Positions 9,216-21,300 of a stretch of DNA of 64,000 nucleotides are shown here, piece by piece. Under the pieces are notes generated by a model. That model was not told where the DNA came from, searched no databases, and saw nothing but the letters and a program-made list of their open reading frames with translations. Origin of the DNA: Clarkia xantiana subsp. parviflora (lineage: Eukaryota > Streptophyta > Magnoliopsida > Myrtales > Onagraceae); contig JAPTYO010000015.1 of assembly GCA_036873135.1 (NCBI GenBank), forward strand, positions 5,850,839-5,914,838, read 5' to 3'. Position 1 is the first letter of the stretch; every line of letters starts with the position of its first letter. A program made the translations under genes and the position numbers.

Positions 9216-10715
9216 CCTTCGGAGAATACGGCGTCTCTGAAGAGTCTGCGTACGTGGACACCACCAGGAGTATAGTACCTGCCACGACACGACAAATATC
9301 AAGACAAGGAAAATTTCCGAAGAACCGGAAATACTCCGACACCCGACCAACGACAACAATCAAAGATCCAAAGACACCCAGCAAAGATAGTCAACATGAG
9401 TCAAGCACACCACGACAACCAAGTTGAATAATTTTATCCGAGCCTAAGGTCGGGTCTTGGAAAAAATTACCATTATACCCTCCAACAAGGATTAATACAC
9501 CAACGGCAATACGACATCGAATTCAAGACCGGAATAGCCCAATCGGACAAGAAACCATATCCGGACGACCGGCAAACATTTTTCCCCAAAATCCACAACT
9601 ACCAACGGCTATCTACGGTAATCCCACATTTAATTAAATTTCGGCAATCAAGCATCGGCAATCAAGCATCGACAATCAAATATCAACGATTCAAAAATCA
9701 ACGTTTTACGCGGTAATGGAAAGGAAAAGAGTGGACCTTCGGAAAACCCGACCCGATGTGATAAACGGGTTCGGATTTTAAATTGCGAAGCTGGCCGGAA
9801 TTACCCCCCTCGCCGGAGCTGTGATTTTTTCGCCGCCGGAGCTTCGATTTTTCCGCCGCCGGAGTCGAGTCACGTCCGCCCCCGCCTGTCCCGCTGCCGT
9901 GGCCGTCCGTCGAAATGGTGGACTCCCTTGCCGTCGTGAACAATGGCCTCCGTCGCCCTCGCCGTGCCCAGCGCCGCTAGCAGCCGCTGTCCGCCTGGAA
10001 TCGAGCTCTCGTCTCCGGCCGGGTTGTTGCCTCGTCGCCGTCCCGATCAAACTGCTGGCCGGAATTTCAGGTTCCCACCGGAATTTTGGCCGGCCCTAGC
10101 CTTGGGGGTGCCCTCCAACCTTTCTTGCTCTCCAAGGGTAAGTGAAGAAGGAAGATGGTGGCTATGGTGACTCTTGGAGGTATTTTTCTAACTCTCCTTT
10201 TTTATGTTAAAAGGATGATAGGGTCTTTTAGAGGGTTTTAATCACCACCATTCATCTAGCCTTAAATAAAATCTAAGGGCCAAGGAAAAACCATCATTTT
10301 TGTCCCTTTCACCTATAGCTAAGTATATTCCCATACTTAGAAAAATTATCAAGATAGTTTTATTTTTGAGCATTCCATACTTAGGAAAATTTTTGGCCAA
10401 AATTAAAATTTCTCCTCATTTAGATGGAATCCCGGCACGAAATTGAAGCGTAAGTTACTTAGTTGCATTCGTACCACACCCCTGTGCAAGTTTGTATTTT
10501 TTGAGTATACACCTGTAGCAGAGATAAGTTTATTACTCCCGCCTCAGACGGACGCGTGCCTAGGCACACGTCCGTGCTACTCTGACGTTTACAATTCCTC
10601 TATCTCATTAGACAGGGGGGCAGAGTCAGAGGCACGCATCCATGGGTAAGCAGGCATTCAGACAAGAAGGTAAAATCCCGGTTTCAAATTGCGCGTGTCA
10701 TACCATCCTGAAATA
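9216..10715 (-). promoter_or_regulatory. 5' region of the antisense gene, element 1
   Basis: About 1.5 kb between the antisense start and the polypurine tract. I see no convincing gene; a short GC-rich ORF at 9778-10050 could be leader. On the minus strand ACATAAAAAAGGAGAG (10192-10207) aligns with clear TATA boxes of elements 2 (TATTATAAAAGGAGA) and 3 (TGTATATAAAGGAGAG), so it may be the decayed promoter. 10420-10715 is shared with element 2. Confidence 0.4.
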
Positions 10716-10757
10716 GAGTCAATCAAGGGTTAAGCCATTGGTTGACTCGGGGGCATG
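10716..10757 (+). promoter_or_regulatory. Polypurine tract with adjacent inverted repeat (element 1)
   Basis: GAGTCAA (10716-10722) pairs with TTGACTC (10742-10748), directly followed by GGGGGCATG and the LTR. The G run is the likely plus-strand primer. The same paired heptamers occur next to the tract in elements 2, 3, 4 and 5. Confidence 0.75.
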
Positions 10758-11620
10758 TGATGGATATACGCCCAATTTGAACCCGTTGACTTCCAAACCG
10801 TTGTATTTTTATCGTCCCATCGCCAATTATAAATCGAAACTTCAACCCGGACACTTCGCGAGAACATCGACGGCTCGGACGGGGCCGAAGCGCCCGTCCG
10901 ACAGAGGCGAACTCACCAAGGTGAGGTTGGGTGGCCACACCCGACCTCCCCTAGGGGAGATCGGGTCAGCCGACCCGATCTCCCCTAGGGGAGATCGGGT
11001 TGGCCAACCCGATCTCTCCTAGGAGAGATCGGGTCGGCCAACCCGATCCCTCCTAGGAGGGATGGGGTTGGCCAACCCCACCCTCCCTAGGAGGGGTTGG
11101 GTGTCCTCACCCAACCCCTACCCTTGGGGGTCGGATTTCTCCCCCCCCCAAGGGCCCCGACACCACCCTCGGACTCCCATGCTCGGTCCACTCCGCCTAC
11201 CTCCTCCGAATCCTAAGGTCTTAATTATGTGCTTAAAGGTTAATTAATTGTGTTTAAAGGCTAACGATGTCATTAAGCCACCTTAATGACACCGTTGCCT
11301 ATAAATACCCCACCTTCACATCTCATTTGATCATCTTGGCCATTTGGACATTTTAGCTCTGACATCTCTCTAGCTTTATCTCTCTAGAAAAGTACTGACT
11401 TAGGCATCGGAGAGGGTTCACCAGGCACCACCCCCCCCTCCTCCGTGTCTGGTATTGCCCCTTCTGCAGGGTAGAAGGAGAGAAGAAACAAAGGAAGGAA
11501 GGAAGGAAAAGAGAAGATAGGCTAAGGTAGAGCAGCTCAGGAACATCGGATCATACACATCCCCCGTAAGGAGTGAGATCAAAGCCGACCCCCCGTTGAC
11601 CTAGATCTCATAACTTAACA
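10758..11620 (+). repeat. 3' LTR of element 1
   Basis: 863 bp and near-identical to 1227-2090. Visible differences are a few substitutions in the palindromic array (10928-11115) and C-run lengths. TSD TGCAT follows at 11621-11625. Confidence 0.95.
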
Positions 11621-12651
11621 TGCATCAAGTCGGAGCCATAGGGGGCTGTCAGGTTCCGAATGAAGGTGCGGATGGTTTCGCCCTTCGAGATTTCTTCGTC
11701 TATCTCTACTACGCTGGCTGTGTACCGCTGGTAATAGTGTGCCAGCGACTCGTCGGGCCTCTGCACCACCTGGGTTAGGGACCTCACGCTCTTCAACAAA
11801 CGTCTGCGACACTGGTATTGTCGAATGAAGCGGTTGTGCATATCCGCCCAACAGGTAATGCAACCTGGGGGCAGGCTAAAGAACCAGGTCAAGGCTCTTT
11901 CTCCAAGGGTGTTTGGGAATAGTGTACACACTATATCTTCATTCGGGGCTCTACCCAGACACGCCATAAGATGCTTCTGGACATGACGGACTGGATCTCC
12001 TTCGCCATCATATTCCTTAATCTCGGGGATACCCAGCCCAGGCGGGGCGAGGGTGTCTATTAGTCGGGGAATGAAGGGATGAGTGGATCGATCCCTCAGC
12101 TCCGACACCAGCGGCTTCTGTTCTCCCATACAGATGTTCACGATCTTTACCACCTGGTCGGGAGTAATGGGACCATTCAGGGGAATGGTCCTGTGCTGTA
12201 CTGGTCCTGGCCCATCAACCACGAACCTTTCCGGTTGACCAGTTGCCCTACCTCCGTCCTGGCCTCGGGGCGGGGCTTACTGCGCATTCTGACCCTCTGT
12301 TGGTAGGGTTGCTTCCTCTAGCGGGGGCATCTCCTCCTGCCTCCTGGCAGCCTCCCTTCGGTCCAAGAGAGCCTCTACAGCCGCCAGAAACATGGGCATG
12401 GCCTCGGCCACGGCCCTCGTCAAATCTGCAGCTGGGGGAGCCTCCTGCCCCCTGTTATCCTGGTGTTGAGGGGCAACGTATTCGGGATGCGATCCGTTGT
12501 GTCCTCCTGTCTGGGAGAGCTCAGCCGGGGGATGGTTCTGGTTTTCTCCTTGTTCCGGTACTGAATTCAGGTTCGTTGCAGCGGGGTGACGGGAACCACC
12601 GGATTGTCCTCTTTTGTTCTTGCCAGCCGCCATCGATCGAGTAGAAGGCAT
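11621..12651 (-). pseudogene. Element 0 gag N-terminal and capsid part (broken)
   Basis: The minus-strand reading starts at ATG 12651, just after the primer binding site, and runs to the element 1 insertion. The N-terminal part is polar and low in complexity. An in-frame TAA sits at 12277-12279. After it the same frame continues with a capsid-like region (STHPFIPRL near 12080, the WFFSLPPGC block near 11870, YYQRYTASV near 11720). The gene continues at 1226 going down. Damage: one stop and a 10.4-kb insertion. It is related to but distinct from the gag of element 1. Confidence 0.85.
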
Positions 12652-12669
12652 ATCAGCTTTTTGTTTGCT

Positions 12670-12687
12670 TCCCACAGACGGCGCCAA
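12670..12687 (-). promoter_or_regulatory. Primer binding site of element 0
   Basis: On the minus strand TTGGCGCCGTCTGTGGGA directly follows the LTR end CCAACA. It is the same priming type as elements 1 and 2. Confidence 0.75.
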
Positions 12688-13385
12688 TGTTGGATCACGG
12701 TGGAACTCCGGTACGGATCTTGACGGCAATCCTAGCTCCTTTGCTCCACGCAATCCTGCAGGAGGGGATAGACCGGGCGGTGACCCAGAATCCCTCTCCG
12801 ATGCTTAAATGAGTACTTCGTCTGACTGGCAAGTAACAGATATCAAAGTGTATTCAACTCAACGTAAGTGATCTGAGGTGACCTCCTGCCCTTTTATAGG
12901 CAAAGAGGTGCCTCAGGTACCTGGCGAACCGTTAGGGGTGGTTAGCCCGTATCCCGCTTATCTCGTACGTGATCTCGCGTATCTTAGCCATGCCCCGCGT
13001 ATCTCGGCCACGATCCGTGTATCTTAACCACGTTCCGTATATCTCGGCCACGCCCCGCATATCTTGGCTTTATCCTCTGATAACGAGTCCCGACTCCCGT
13101 CGGGGACTCCAGAGTTATCTCGTTGTGTCACCGCTCGGGGCCCCTCGTCATCGTGACAGGGCCAATCATTCTCAGGGATTCATCATCGGGGCCTACTTAA
13201 AGGCTTCTCATCGGGGAGCTTCCAGCTCCACTATCGGGACCGACTCTGTCGGGACCTTGCTTCGTCGGGACTCCCTTCATCGGGACCCTTCTCCTAGGTT
13301 ATCTTGACCCTTACTCTGGGCCTGGTGGGCCTGTTTGCCGTTTCTTCGCCGTTAAAGGGCCTGACGGCTATAATCGGACCCATCA
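12688..13385 (-). repeat. 5' LTR of element 0 (minus orientation)
   Basis: 698 bp. On the minus strand it begins TGATGGGTCCGATTATAGCC and ends GATCCAACA. It contains TATAAAAGG (complement near 12893-12902) and the GCATCGGAGAGGG block. It is an inverted partner of the LTR at 13948-14629. Its sister LTR lies left of the window. Confidence 0.85.
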
Positions 13386-13947
13386 CCAGACATGATGAAG
13401 TAAAGGTTGAAGGAGATGAACGAAACGTCACCGGAAAGATGATTGGGGAAACTCCAAAGACCTTCGAAATCACAGAGCTTGGAATCGCAGAGGAATCGCA
13501 GAGAGCTTTTGAGAATTCGAAGACGGTAAAAGTTAAATTGTGACCATGGCTAGGGTTTTATAGTCGAAGAAGACGGTTGAAAGGACACTTCGATCCGAGT
13601 CGTCGAAGTCGAAGAGTCTTAATCTGGACCGTTGAGATGAAACGTGCAGAAGGACAACGGGCGTAATGATGAAACGGCCTGAAAAGCACTTTTCAGAAAA
13701 GGACAGGCGCGAAAAATCAGACACGTGGGCCGAAAACGTCACTCCATTATCTACTGCATTTAATGCACTAGGGAACCGAGGAGACCCTTGGGATATAACA
13801 GTTATCTACAAAACCCTGAGGAAACGTGGAAGAGAAGACTGATAAACTGAGTAACTGAACCAAGGAAAAGATCCCCGACTCTAGTATTGGAAGATCGGGA
13901 GTTGGAAGACACGACGAACTAAAAGTCCCTCATGTCTTGGGGGCAAA
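13386..13947 (+). mobile_element. 3' internal end of a plus-strand relative of element 0
   Basis: 562 bp between two inverted LTRs. It ends with a polypurine tract (TCTTGGGGGCAAA, 13935-13947) directly before the LTR at 13948, so this is the 3' tail of a plus-oriented element whose rest is missing. No gene seen; two short ORFs are not convincing. Element 0 may have inserted at its left edge, but the matching duplicate is outside the window. Confidence 0.6.
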
Positions 13948-14629
13948 TGATGGGTTCGACTACAGCCGTCAGGCCCTTTAACGGCGAGGAAACGGCAAAC
14001 AGGCCCACCTGGCCCAAAATGAAGGTCAAGATGACTTAGGAGAAGGGTCCCGACGAAGCAAGGTCCCGACAGAGTCGGTCCCGACGGTTGAGCTAGAAGC
14101 TCCCGATGAGAAGCCTTTTAGTAGGCCCCGATGATGAATCCCTGAGAATGATTGGCCCTGTCACGTTGACGAGGGGCCCCGAGCGGTGACACAAAGAGAT
14201 AACTCTGGAGTCCCCGACGGGAGTCGGGACTCGTTATCAGAGGATAAGGCCAAGATATGCAGGGCGTGGCCGAGATACGCGGAACGTGGTTAAGATACAC
14301 GAAGCGTGGTCGAGATACGCGGGGCATGGCTGAGATACGCGAGATCACGTCCGAGATATGCGGGATACGGCCTAACCACCCCTAACGGTTCGCCAGGTAC
14401 CTGAGGCATCTCTTTGCCTATAAAAGGGCAGGAGATCACCTCAGAAAGACTTACGTTGAGTTCAATACACTCTGAGATTATTACTTGCCAGTCATACGAA
14501 ATACTCATTTAAGCATCGGAGAGGGATTCTGGGTCACCGCCCGGTCTATCCCCTCTTGCAGGATTGCGTGGAGCAAAGGAGCTAGGATCGCCGTCAAAGT
14601 CCGTACCGGAGTTCCACCGTGATCCAACA
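13948..14629 (+). repeat. 3' LTR of the truncated plus-strand element
   Basis: 682 bp from TGATGGGTTCGACTAC to GATCCAACA. It is the same family as 12688-13385 but in the opposite direction, and visibly diverged. The TATA-type CCTATAAAAGGG is near 14417-14428. A hairpin in the GGAGAGGG block pairs GGGAT (14523-14527) with ATCCC (14548-14552) and GGG with CCC inside. Confidence 0.85.
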
Positions 14630-14706
14630 CAATTCTTTCTCAAAATGTTATTGTCTCCCTGATATTGCATAATCATCAACGTGTTTAGTAATGAAGTACA
14701 ACATAG

Positions 14707-15385
14707 ATGGTTTCATCATGTGCTAATGAGCTTTTGATTGAGACGAACTATGACTCGTGGAGCAAACGCGTCAGTACACTGCTGGAGGATAAGGGCCTTC
14801 TAGGCCACATTCAGAAGACCATGAGCTTCCCAAATGTTGGTCTAACCAAAGACATGGCATTCGCCCATTTCAAATGGGAGCAAGATGACATGGAAGCAAA
14901 GGAGATATTGTTGTCTGAGATGACTCGGAACTTCCGTGACGAGTATAAGGATGTTCCGGTTACAAAAGACATCTGGGATACTCTATTCCTAAAAATGGAA
15001 ATGGCATAACAGTTATTCTGCACCAACTTATACCGGCTATGGAAGAAAGCCTAAACAGCTACAGCAAAAGTGTACTTGAAAAGGTACACGATCTCCTTGG
15101 CATGTTAAACCACTGGAGGAAGAAGGTCAGATGGGTGAATGGGATAAAATTCAAGCCATCATCGGGGTTCTCCCAAAGTCTTTAAGAGCAGCCAAGGCTT
15201 TACTAACCGCCAGTGGTTCCGTGCTAGACCTTGCATCGGTCCTGAAATTCATCGAGATGAAACAAGCTCAATTGACATTGGTGTCGGAAAACGCCAAGAG
15301 ATCAGGACAAGTTGGGCAGGGTAAAGGGAAGAGGAATAACAAAGGAAAGAAACAACTGGCCGTCGACGGTAAAAAAGGTAACTGT
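14707..15385 (+). pseudogene. Ty1/copia gag remnant
   Basis: The translation at 14707-15009 has the copia-gag pattern: a YDSWSKRVSTLLEDKGLLGHI block, alternating charged helices and an IWDTLF motif. A second piece in another frame at 15131-15390 (KIQAIIGVLPKSL, VLKFIEMKQAQ) continues the same family pattern and ends in a basic Gly/Lys stretch where a zinc knuckle would be expected. It is frame-broken, and protease and pol are absent. Assignment rests on pattern recognition only. Confidence 0.6.
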
Positions 15386-17465
15386 GATTGCATACAGTCA
15401 GTCCTTACCAATTTTTGTGATATCTCGAGTCAAAATATTAACTTTGCCATATCTATCATCTCTTTTTCGAAAAATGTTTCTATCCAAGATAAAAACATGT
15501 TTTTCTGATATTTTGAACATTAAACCGGTGGAGAATTTCGGTACTTACTTAGGGTTTCCTTTGGATACTACCAATGCTAGAACTAGCTCCTTCAATTTCA
15601 ATATTGACAAAGTGAGAGCTAAGTTGTATGGGTGGAGATCTAATCTCCTCTCAATGGTATGTAGAGTTACCCTTGTGAAATCTGTGATGTCAACTATTCC
15701 CTCCTATTACATGCAATGCACTATGCTTCCTAGTAGAGTTTGTAAGGATTTGGATAAGTTGAACATGAATTTGTTTAGGGCAGTATCGACCAAAAGAAAA
15801 AAAAAATTAACCTTGTTGGTTGGGACGAAATTACCAAACCGCTTGCTTCTGGTGGATTAGGTATTCAAACCTCTGAAATGAGAAATAAAGATCTTCTTGG
15901 TGTATTGGTGTGGAGACTTAAGACTACCCGGGCACCTTGGTCCGAACTTCTCACCAACCGGCTTGCTAGACAATTCACATAACTTGTTGCACGCACCCGC
16001 AGTAACTAGAGGGCTATCCAAGAAGGGCTTAACACTGCAATTGGGGCTAAGGTGGGTGGTTGCGAATGGGAATGATGTTAATCTGTGGGATGATATTTGT
16101 GTTAAAGATAAACCCCTAAGATTACATGTGCAAGGTCCTCTTTTGGCTCATGAATATGATTGGAAAGTTAATGATATTTTTCAAAATGAGATTTGGAATT
16201 TGGAGACTCTTTCTATTACTCTTATTACTGATATTATTGATTCAATTAAAAGCATTCCAAGCAGCATGTTTAACCAATTGCAGGACACTTGTATTTGGAG
16301 ATTCTCCAGATCAGGGAATTTCACCACCGCCTCGGCTTATAAGGCACTCATTGGGTCTCAGCATTCTCTGAATGTCTCATATTAGAGTTTGATCTGGAAG
16401 ACTTCCACTTTTCCGAGGATTCAATATTTTATTTAGCTTGGCTTTAGGAGTCGGTTAGCACTTGCCTGCTTCTTAACCGTAGAGGATGTAACATCAGTCT
16501 CTTATGTCCTATGTGCTCCATTGATATTGAAAGTATGGACCATATTGTTAGGGTTGTGGACCGGCAAAGCATTTGTGGGCAAACTGTCATGTTCCAACGA
16601 ACTTTAGGTCTTCCTTGGATCTTCTTTTGGATGAGTGAATTAAGGTTAATTGCACGGAAAATTATAGGTTTGTGCAGGGTGTGGATTGGAGGACCTTGTT
16701 TTCTTACTGGCTTTGGAAGAATAGAAATGCTTTTATGTTTCAAAGAACAACTTTTCCTAATAATGTGTTCAATGTCTCTTGTGCCCAAGATAAACATTTT
16801 CAGGAAGCTACTGTGCACGTTGAAGTTTTGACGCATCTGACCATCGTTCAAGTCAGCCGGCTTCCACCGGATTATGGGTGGAAGAAGGTCAATACAGATG
16901 GAGCTTCATAGGGTAACCAAGGGAAAGCGGGCGCAGGGGGTCATTCATGACTCCAACGGAAATTGGATCTCCGGTTTCTCTAGGAATTTGGGCGTTGCGA
17001 ATAGTCTTCTTGTAGAATTTTGGGCTATCCGAGATGGGATCTTTCTTGCTTTTAGCTTGGGAGTTGAGTCAATGCATATTGAGACTGATGCTTGAACTGC
17101 TCAACAACTCATCTCAGATAGCTCCTCCTCCAATCTAAAACTTATGCATATTATTTTAGATTGTAGGAATTTGTTGTTCCAGCTTAAGAGATACAAACTT
17201 AGACATGTCTATCGGGAAGCCAACTCGGTTGCAGACGTCATGGCTAGGATTGGAGCCCACTAACAATCCAATTTATTACACATTGTGTACTTTTGAGGGA
17301 AGCTCAGTTTTGTACTCTAAAAGACATTGCAGGTGTCTACGAGTCCAGTTGATTAAATGTAGTAATTAGTGCTTGTTAGACTTTGTTTGGACCGATCTGT
17401 GTTGAATCGATTCAACATTTGTTCATTCTAGTGTCATTCCTTTTTTCTAAAAAAATATATATATA
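15386..17465 (+). pseudogene. L1-type LINE remnant: RT thumb, zf-RVT and RNase H
   Basis: A chain of frame-shifted pieces in the order of a plant L1 ORF2 C-terminus. The RT tail has YLGFPL and the GWRSNLLSMVCRVTLVKSVM block (15535-15720). A zinc-binding RT-associated region follows (WRFSRSGNFTTASAYKAL near 16290, CPMCSIDIESMDHI near 16510). A C-terminal RNase H comes next (WKKVNTDGAS near 16880, then VYREANSVADVMARIG near 17205-17255). Many stops and shifts show age. An A-rich end with an AT run near 17447-17466 may be the 3' terminus. The endonuclease and most of RT are missing, as expected of 5' truncation. Confidence 0.75.
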
Positions 17466-18303
17466 TCGATGGATTTTGTCCTTTGGGTCTTTAAAATAAA
17501 AGAGAAGTCCCGAGTCTACCTTCGGTTTGTTCCAGTAAGGGGAGGTAAAATTTTGGCCGGTGGCAAGAGCGCCTACGACGACGGCCACCAGGCTAAAACG
17601 ATTGGGGGCTTTTGGGATCAGGCGGAGCCGCGAAAGCGACGTCTTTGACGGTTTGATTTGCCAATAACCTATCTCGCAAGTTCCGTAATTAAATTGATCG
17701 TCTCGTTTACCCCAAAAAAAAAAATTTTAAAAAAAATTGATCGTCTCCACGTCGCCTTCCGCCACATTGCGTATCCTTCCAAGCGAAAAAGAAGGCTTCC
17801 ATAATCGTTTACTCGATTGCTCTTGCTTTTTGCCTGCCGATGACCCCACCAGAGAGCTCGTGTTCGGAATCGACCCTTTTGTCTTCTCTGCCAATCCTCA
17901 TCTACGTCTGAGTCATACCACATACATATTTGTTCATATTTTTAAAATCGACTGCAGATTTCAATTTCGGGTACAGTCAGCTCTCTTCCCCCTTATCCGC
18001 TATTGAATTTTTCAATTAAAGCAGCGCCAATCGTCGTCACCGCTGCTGATTCAAGTCCTCTGCTTCCTCATCTGTATTTCAGTCCTCTTATCGTCTTGAC
18101 TTTGCTTGCAAAATTGTTGCTTTTGCTTAATAGGTTGATCAAGTAAGGCGAACCTATCTGCTTTAGATTACGAATTCTAGGGGTGGCATCTGATTCTGTG
18201 AGTATGATTTGTGAAATTCTTCATAATTTCTGTTGGTAGATCAAAAAGTTTCTCCTGTTGTTGATTGATTATTAGGGTTCCTTCCTTTACCCCAAATTGA
18301 TAA
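17466..18303 (+). promoter_or_regulatory. Upstream region and presumed 5' UTR of the SDP1-type gene
   Basis: 838 bp between the LINE tail and the start codon. It is the only stretch of this size before the gene without recognisable transposon sequence. It holds T- and C/T-rich tracts typical of plant leaders. I could not fix a TATA box or a transcription start. Short ORFs here are not convincing. Confidence 0.45.
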
Positions 18304-21300
18304 ATGGATGTAAGTAATGAAGCTCGATTAAACCCTTTCCAAATTGGACCAACCTCGGTTCTTGGCCGCACAGTTGCCTTGAGAGTCCTCTTCTTTAGGT
18401 CAATTTCTCATTTTAAGCATCATATCCTCCATGTCTTGCTGCATTATATGTACAGCATCAGAGTTTTTCTAGGACCTCTTCTATCATGGTTCCATCCGAG
18501 ACATCCGCAAGGTATCTTGGCTATGGTCACACTGGTAGCATTCCTACTAAAACGATACACAAATGTAAAGTCCAGAGCCGAAATGGCTTATCGGAGGAAA
18601 TTTTGGAGGAACATGATGAGAAGTGCATTGACTTATGAGGAATGGGCTCATGGGGCTCGAATGCTAGACAGAGAAACGCCAAAGATGAACGAATCCGACC
18701 TTTATGATGTTGAATTAGTCAAGAACAAGATTCAACAGCTAAGGCTCCGCAGACAAGAGGGTTCTCTTAGAGATATCATATTTTGTATGAGAGCAGATTT
18801 AATTAGGAATCTTGGAAACATGTGCAACCCTGAACTCCACAAGGGTAGACTCCAAGTGCCGCGTCTCATCAAAGAGTATATCAATGAAGTCACCACTCAG
18901 CTAAAAATGGTCTGTGATTCTCGTTCCGAGGAACTCTCTTTGGAGGAGAAGCTTTCATTCATGCACGAAACTAGACATGCTTTTGGTAGAACAGCTTTGC
19001 TTTTAAGTGGTGGTGCTTCGCTCGGGGCATTTCATGTTGGTGTAATGAAGACACTAGTAGATCATAAACTCATGCCTAGAATTATTGCTGGTTCTAGTGT
19101 TGGATCAATTATGTGTGCCATTGTTGCTACTCGGTCTTGGCCCGAGCTGCAGCATTTCTTCGATGGTTCTTGGCAGTCTCTGCAGTTCTTTGATCAGTTG
19201 GGAGGGATTTTTGCAGTTGTGAAGAGAGTTCTGAGAAAAGGGGCTGTTCATGAGATCAGACAGCTGCAGAGGATGTTGCGCCACCTCACCAGCAACCTGA
19301 CATTCCAAGAAGCCTATGACATGACTGGACGGGTTCTTGGAATCACGGTTTGCTCTCCAAGGAAGCACGAGCCTCCTCGGTGCCTTAACTACTTGACTTC
19401 ACCTCATGTTGTGATATGGAGTGCAGTGACGGCTTCTTGTGCCTTCCCGGGCCTCTTTGAAGCTCAGGAATTAATGGCAAAGGATCGAAGTGGAGAGATT
19501 GTTCCTTATCATCCACCGTTCAATTTGGACCCTGAGGAGCGGTCGGGGGCATCTGAGCGTCGATGGAGAGATGGTAGCTTGGAGATTGATCTACCCATGA
19601 TGCAGTTGAAGGAACTGTTTAATGTTAACCATTTTGTAGTGAGTCAGGCTAATCCTCACATTGCTCCGCTTTTGAGAATGAAGGAGTTTGTTAGAGCTTA
19701 TGGTGGTAACTTCGCTGCCAAGGTACCATTTCACAACTTATTATTGTCACTTAATTATTCATGCATGACTAGTTTTTGTTGTCTATAACTGCTTATATTT
19801 GTTAGATCATTGTGGAAATTACGAAATTTAGAGTGGAATTTAGGATTTACTGTGGAAAAATGGAATCTTTTTCCGTATCATGAAACTATCGTCTACCCAA
19901 CTGGATCACTGTTTACAAAAAAGTGAAACTTTTTTTTTCACTTTCTAAGTTACACACGTGGTAGAATTTTTTGCCCTGAATATGTAGATTGGTTCTAGTT
20001 AATCAATTGATTGTTTGTGGTTATTAGCCTGTTTCTTTCGTAGCTAATTGGTTACTTAATTGTTTTGAGCTTTAATAGCTTGCCCAACTGCTTGAGATGG
20101 AAGTGAAGCATAGATTTAACCAAACCCTAGAGCTCGGTATTCCCCTCGGAGGAATTGCCCAACTGTTTGCGCAAGATTGGGAGGGTGATGTGACTGTCGT
20201 TATGCCAGCCACAATTGGACAGGTTCGCTTCGAATCCCAACATGTTAGATTAGAAAATAACCTCGAATTTTCATTGTTTGTTGGTGGAAATATTAAAGGG
20301 ATAGTAACCAGAGTACATACTGAACTTTAAACGACTTGTAAAAAATACTGAACTTGAACTTTTTAGCAAATTTGCATACGCCGTAGCCTATTGTTTGTCA
20401 CCTTTCCCATTAAGTTGCAATTATTTTGTTAAGACATACAAATACTAGAAATAAAAAAATATATATATTATATATATATATATATATAATGGAACTAACA
20501 TGAGATCCAGAATGAAGTTGAAGGAAGAATTAAACTGACAAAAGTTAAGATGATTCTTATAGTTTTTTTTTAAACAAATGGTATCTCTATCTCCCGTCTT
20601 TTTGTCTTCCTACAATGATATATTAACCCCTTAATATTTAAAAAAGGGTACTTTATGTATTTTTAATAAAATCTGATGGAAAAGGTGAAAGGTCAGTATG
20701 TTTTTTGCAATTTCTGCAAAGTTGGGTATATAAATTTGTAATCATCTGTTTCCTCATGTTTCGTTCTTTGTTGAAGGTGTTAAATGTTTGGACCTTATGT
20801 TTTGTAAATTTTGGTCTGATCAGAGACAATTTTGTTTTGGTGTTTCTAGTACTTGAAGATAATTCAGAACCCATCTCTGGCCGAGCTGAAGAAAGCAGCC
20901 AACCAAGGCAGAAGGTGCACCTGGGAAAAGCTCTCTGCCATAAAAGCAAACTGCGGTATCGAGATTGCTCTTGATGAATGTGTTGCCACCCTCAACCACA
21001 TGCGCAGACTCCAGAAAAGTGCAGAAAGAGCTGCTGCAACCTCTTCTTCCTGTCCTTCCCCTAACCTTCCAAGATTCAACGGCTCGAAAAGGATTCCGTC
21101 ATGGAACTGCATTGCTCGAGAGAACTCCGCAGGTTCCCTCGAGGAAGATCATCTTTCTAGAAACAAGCGGGTCCCGCGAGGAACAGACAGCAGCGAGAGT
21201 GAAGGCGAGAGTGTGGAGTTGAGTTCTTGGACGAGATCGGGCGGGCCGTTAATGAGGACTACTTCGTCGGAGCAGTTCAGTGAGTTTCTCCGAAACTGGG

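Larger units (their letters stand above)
1227..11620 (+). mobile_element. Element 1: gag-only Tat-type Ty3/gypsy LTR retrotransposon
   Basis: A complete 10.4-kb element with two LTRs (1227-2090 and 10758-11620), a 5-bp TSD, a primer binding site, a gag-protease ORF, a 3' hairpin array, an antisense spliced gene and a polypurine tract. The LTRs differ by a handful of substitutions, mostly in the palindromic array, plus homopolymer lengths, so insertion was recent. There is no reverse transcriptase, RNase H or integrase anywhere inside. The gag ORF runs straight into the 3' non-coding sequence that follows pol in element 2. It is therefore non-autonomous and needs enzymes in trans. LTR family and internal cis sequences match element 2. 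Confidence 0.93.

Noticed and set aside
15897..16385. Possible independent gene in the LINE region
   Set aside because: It aligns in order with the RT-to-zinc-binding part of an L1 ORF2 and is frame-broken, so it is a remnant rather than a gene.
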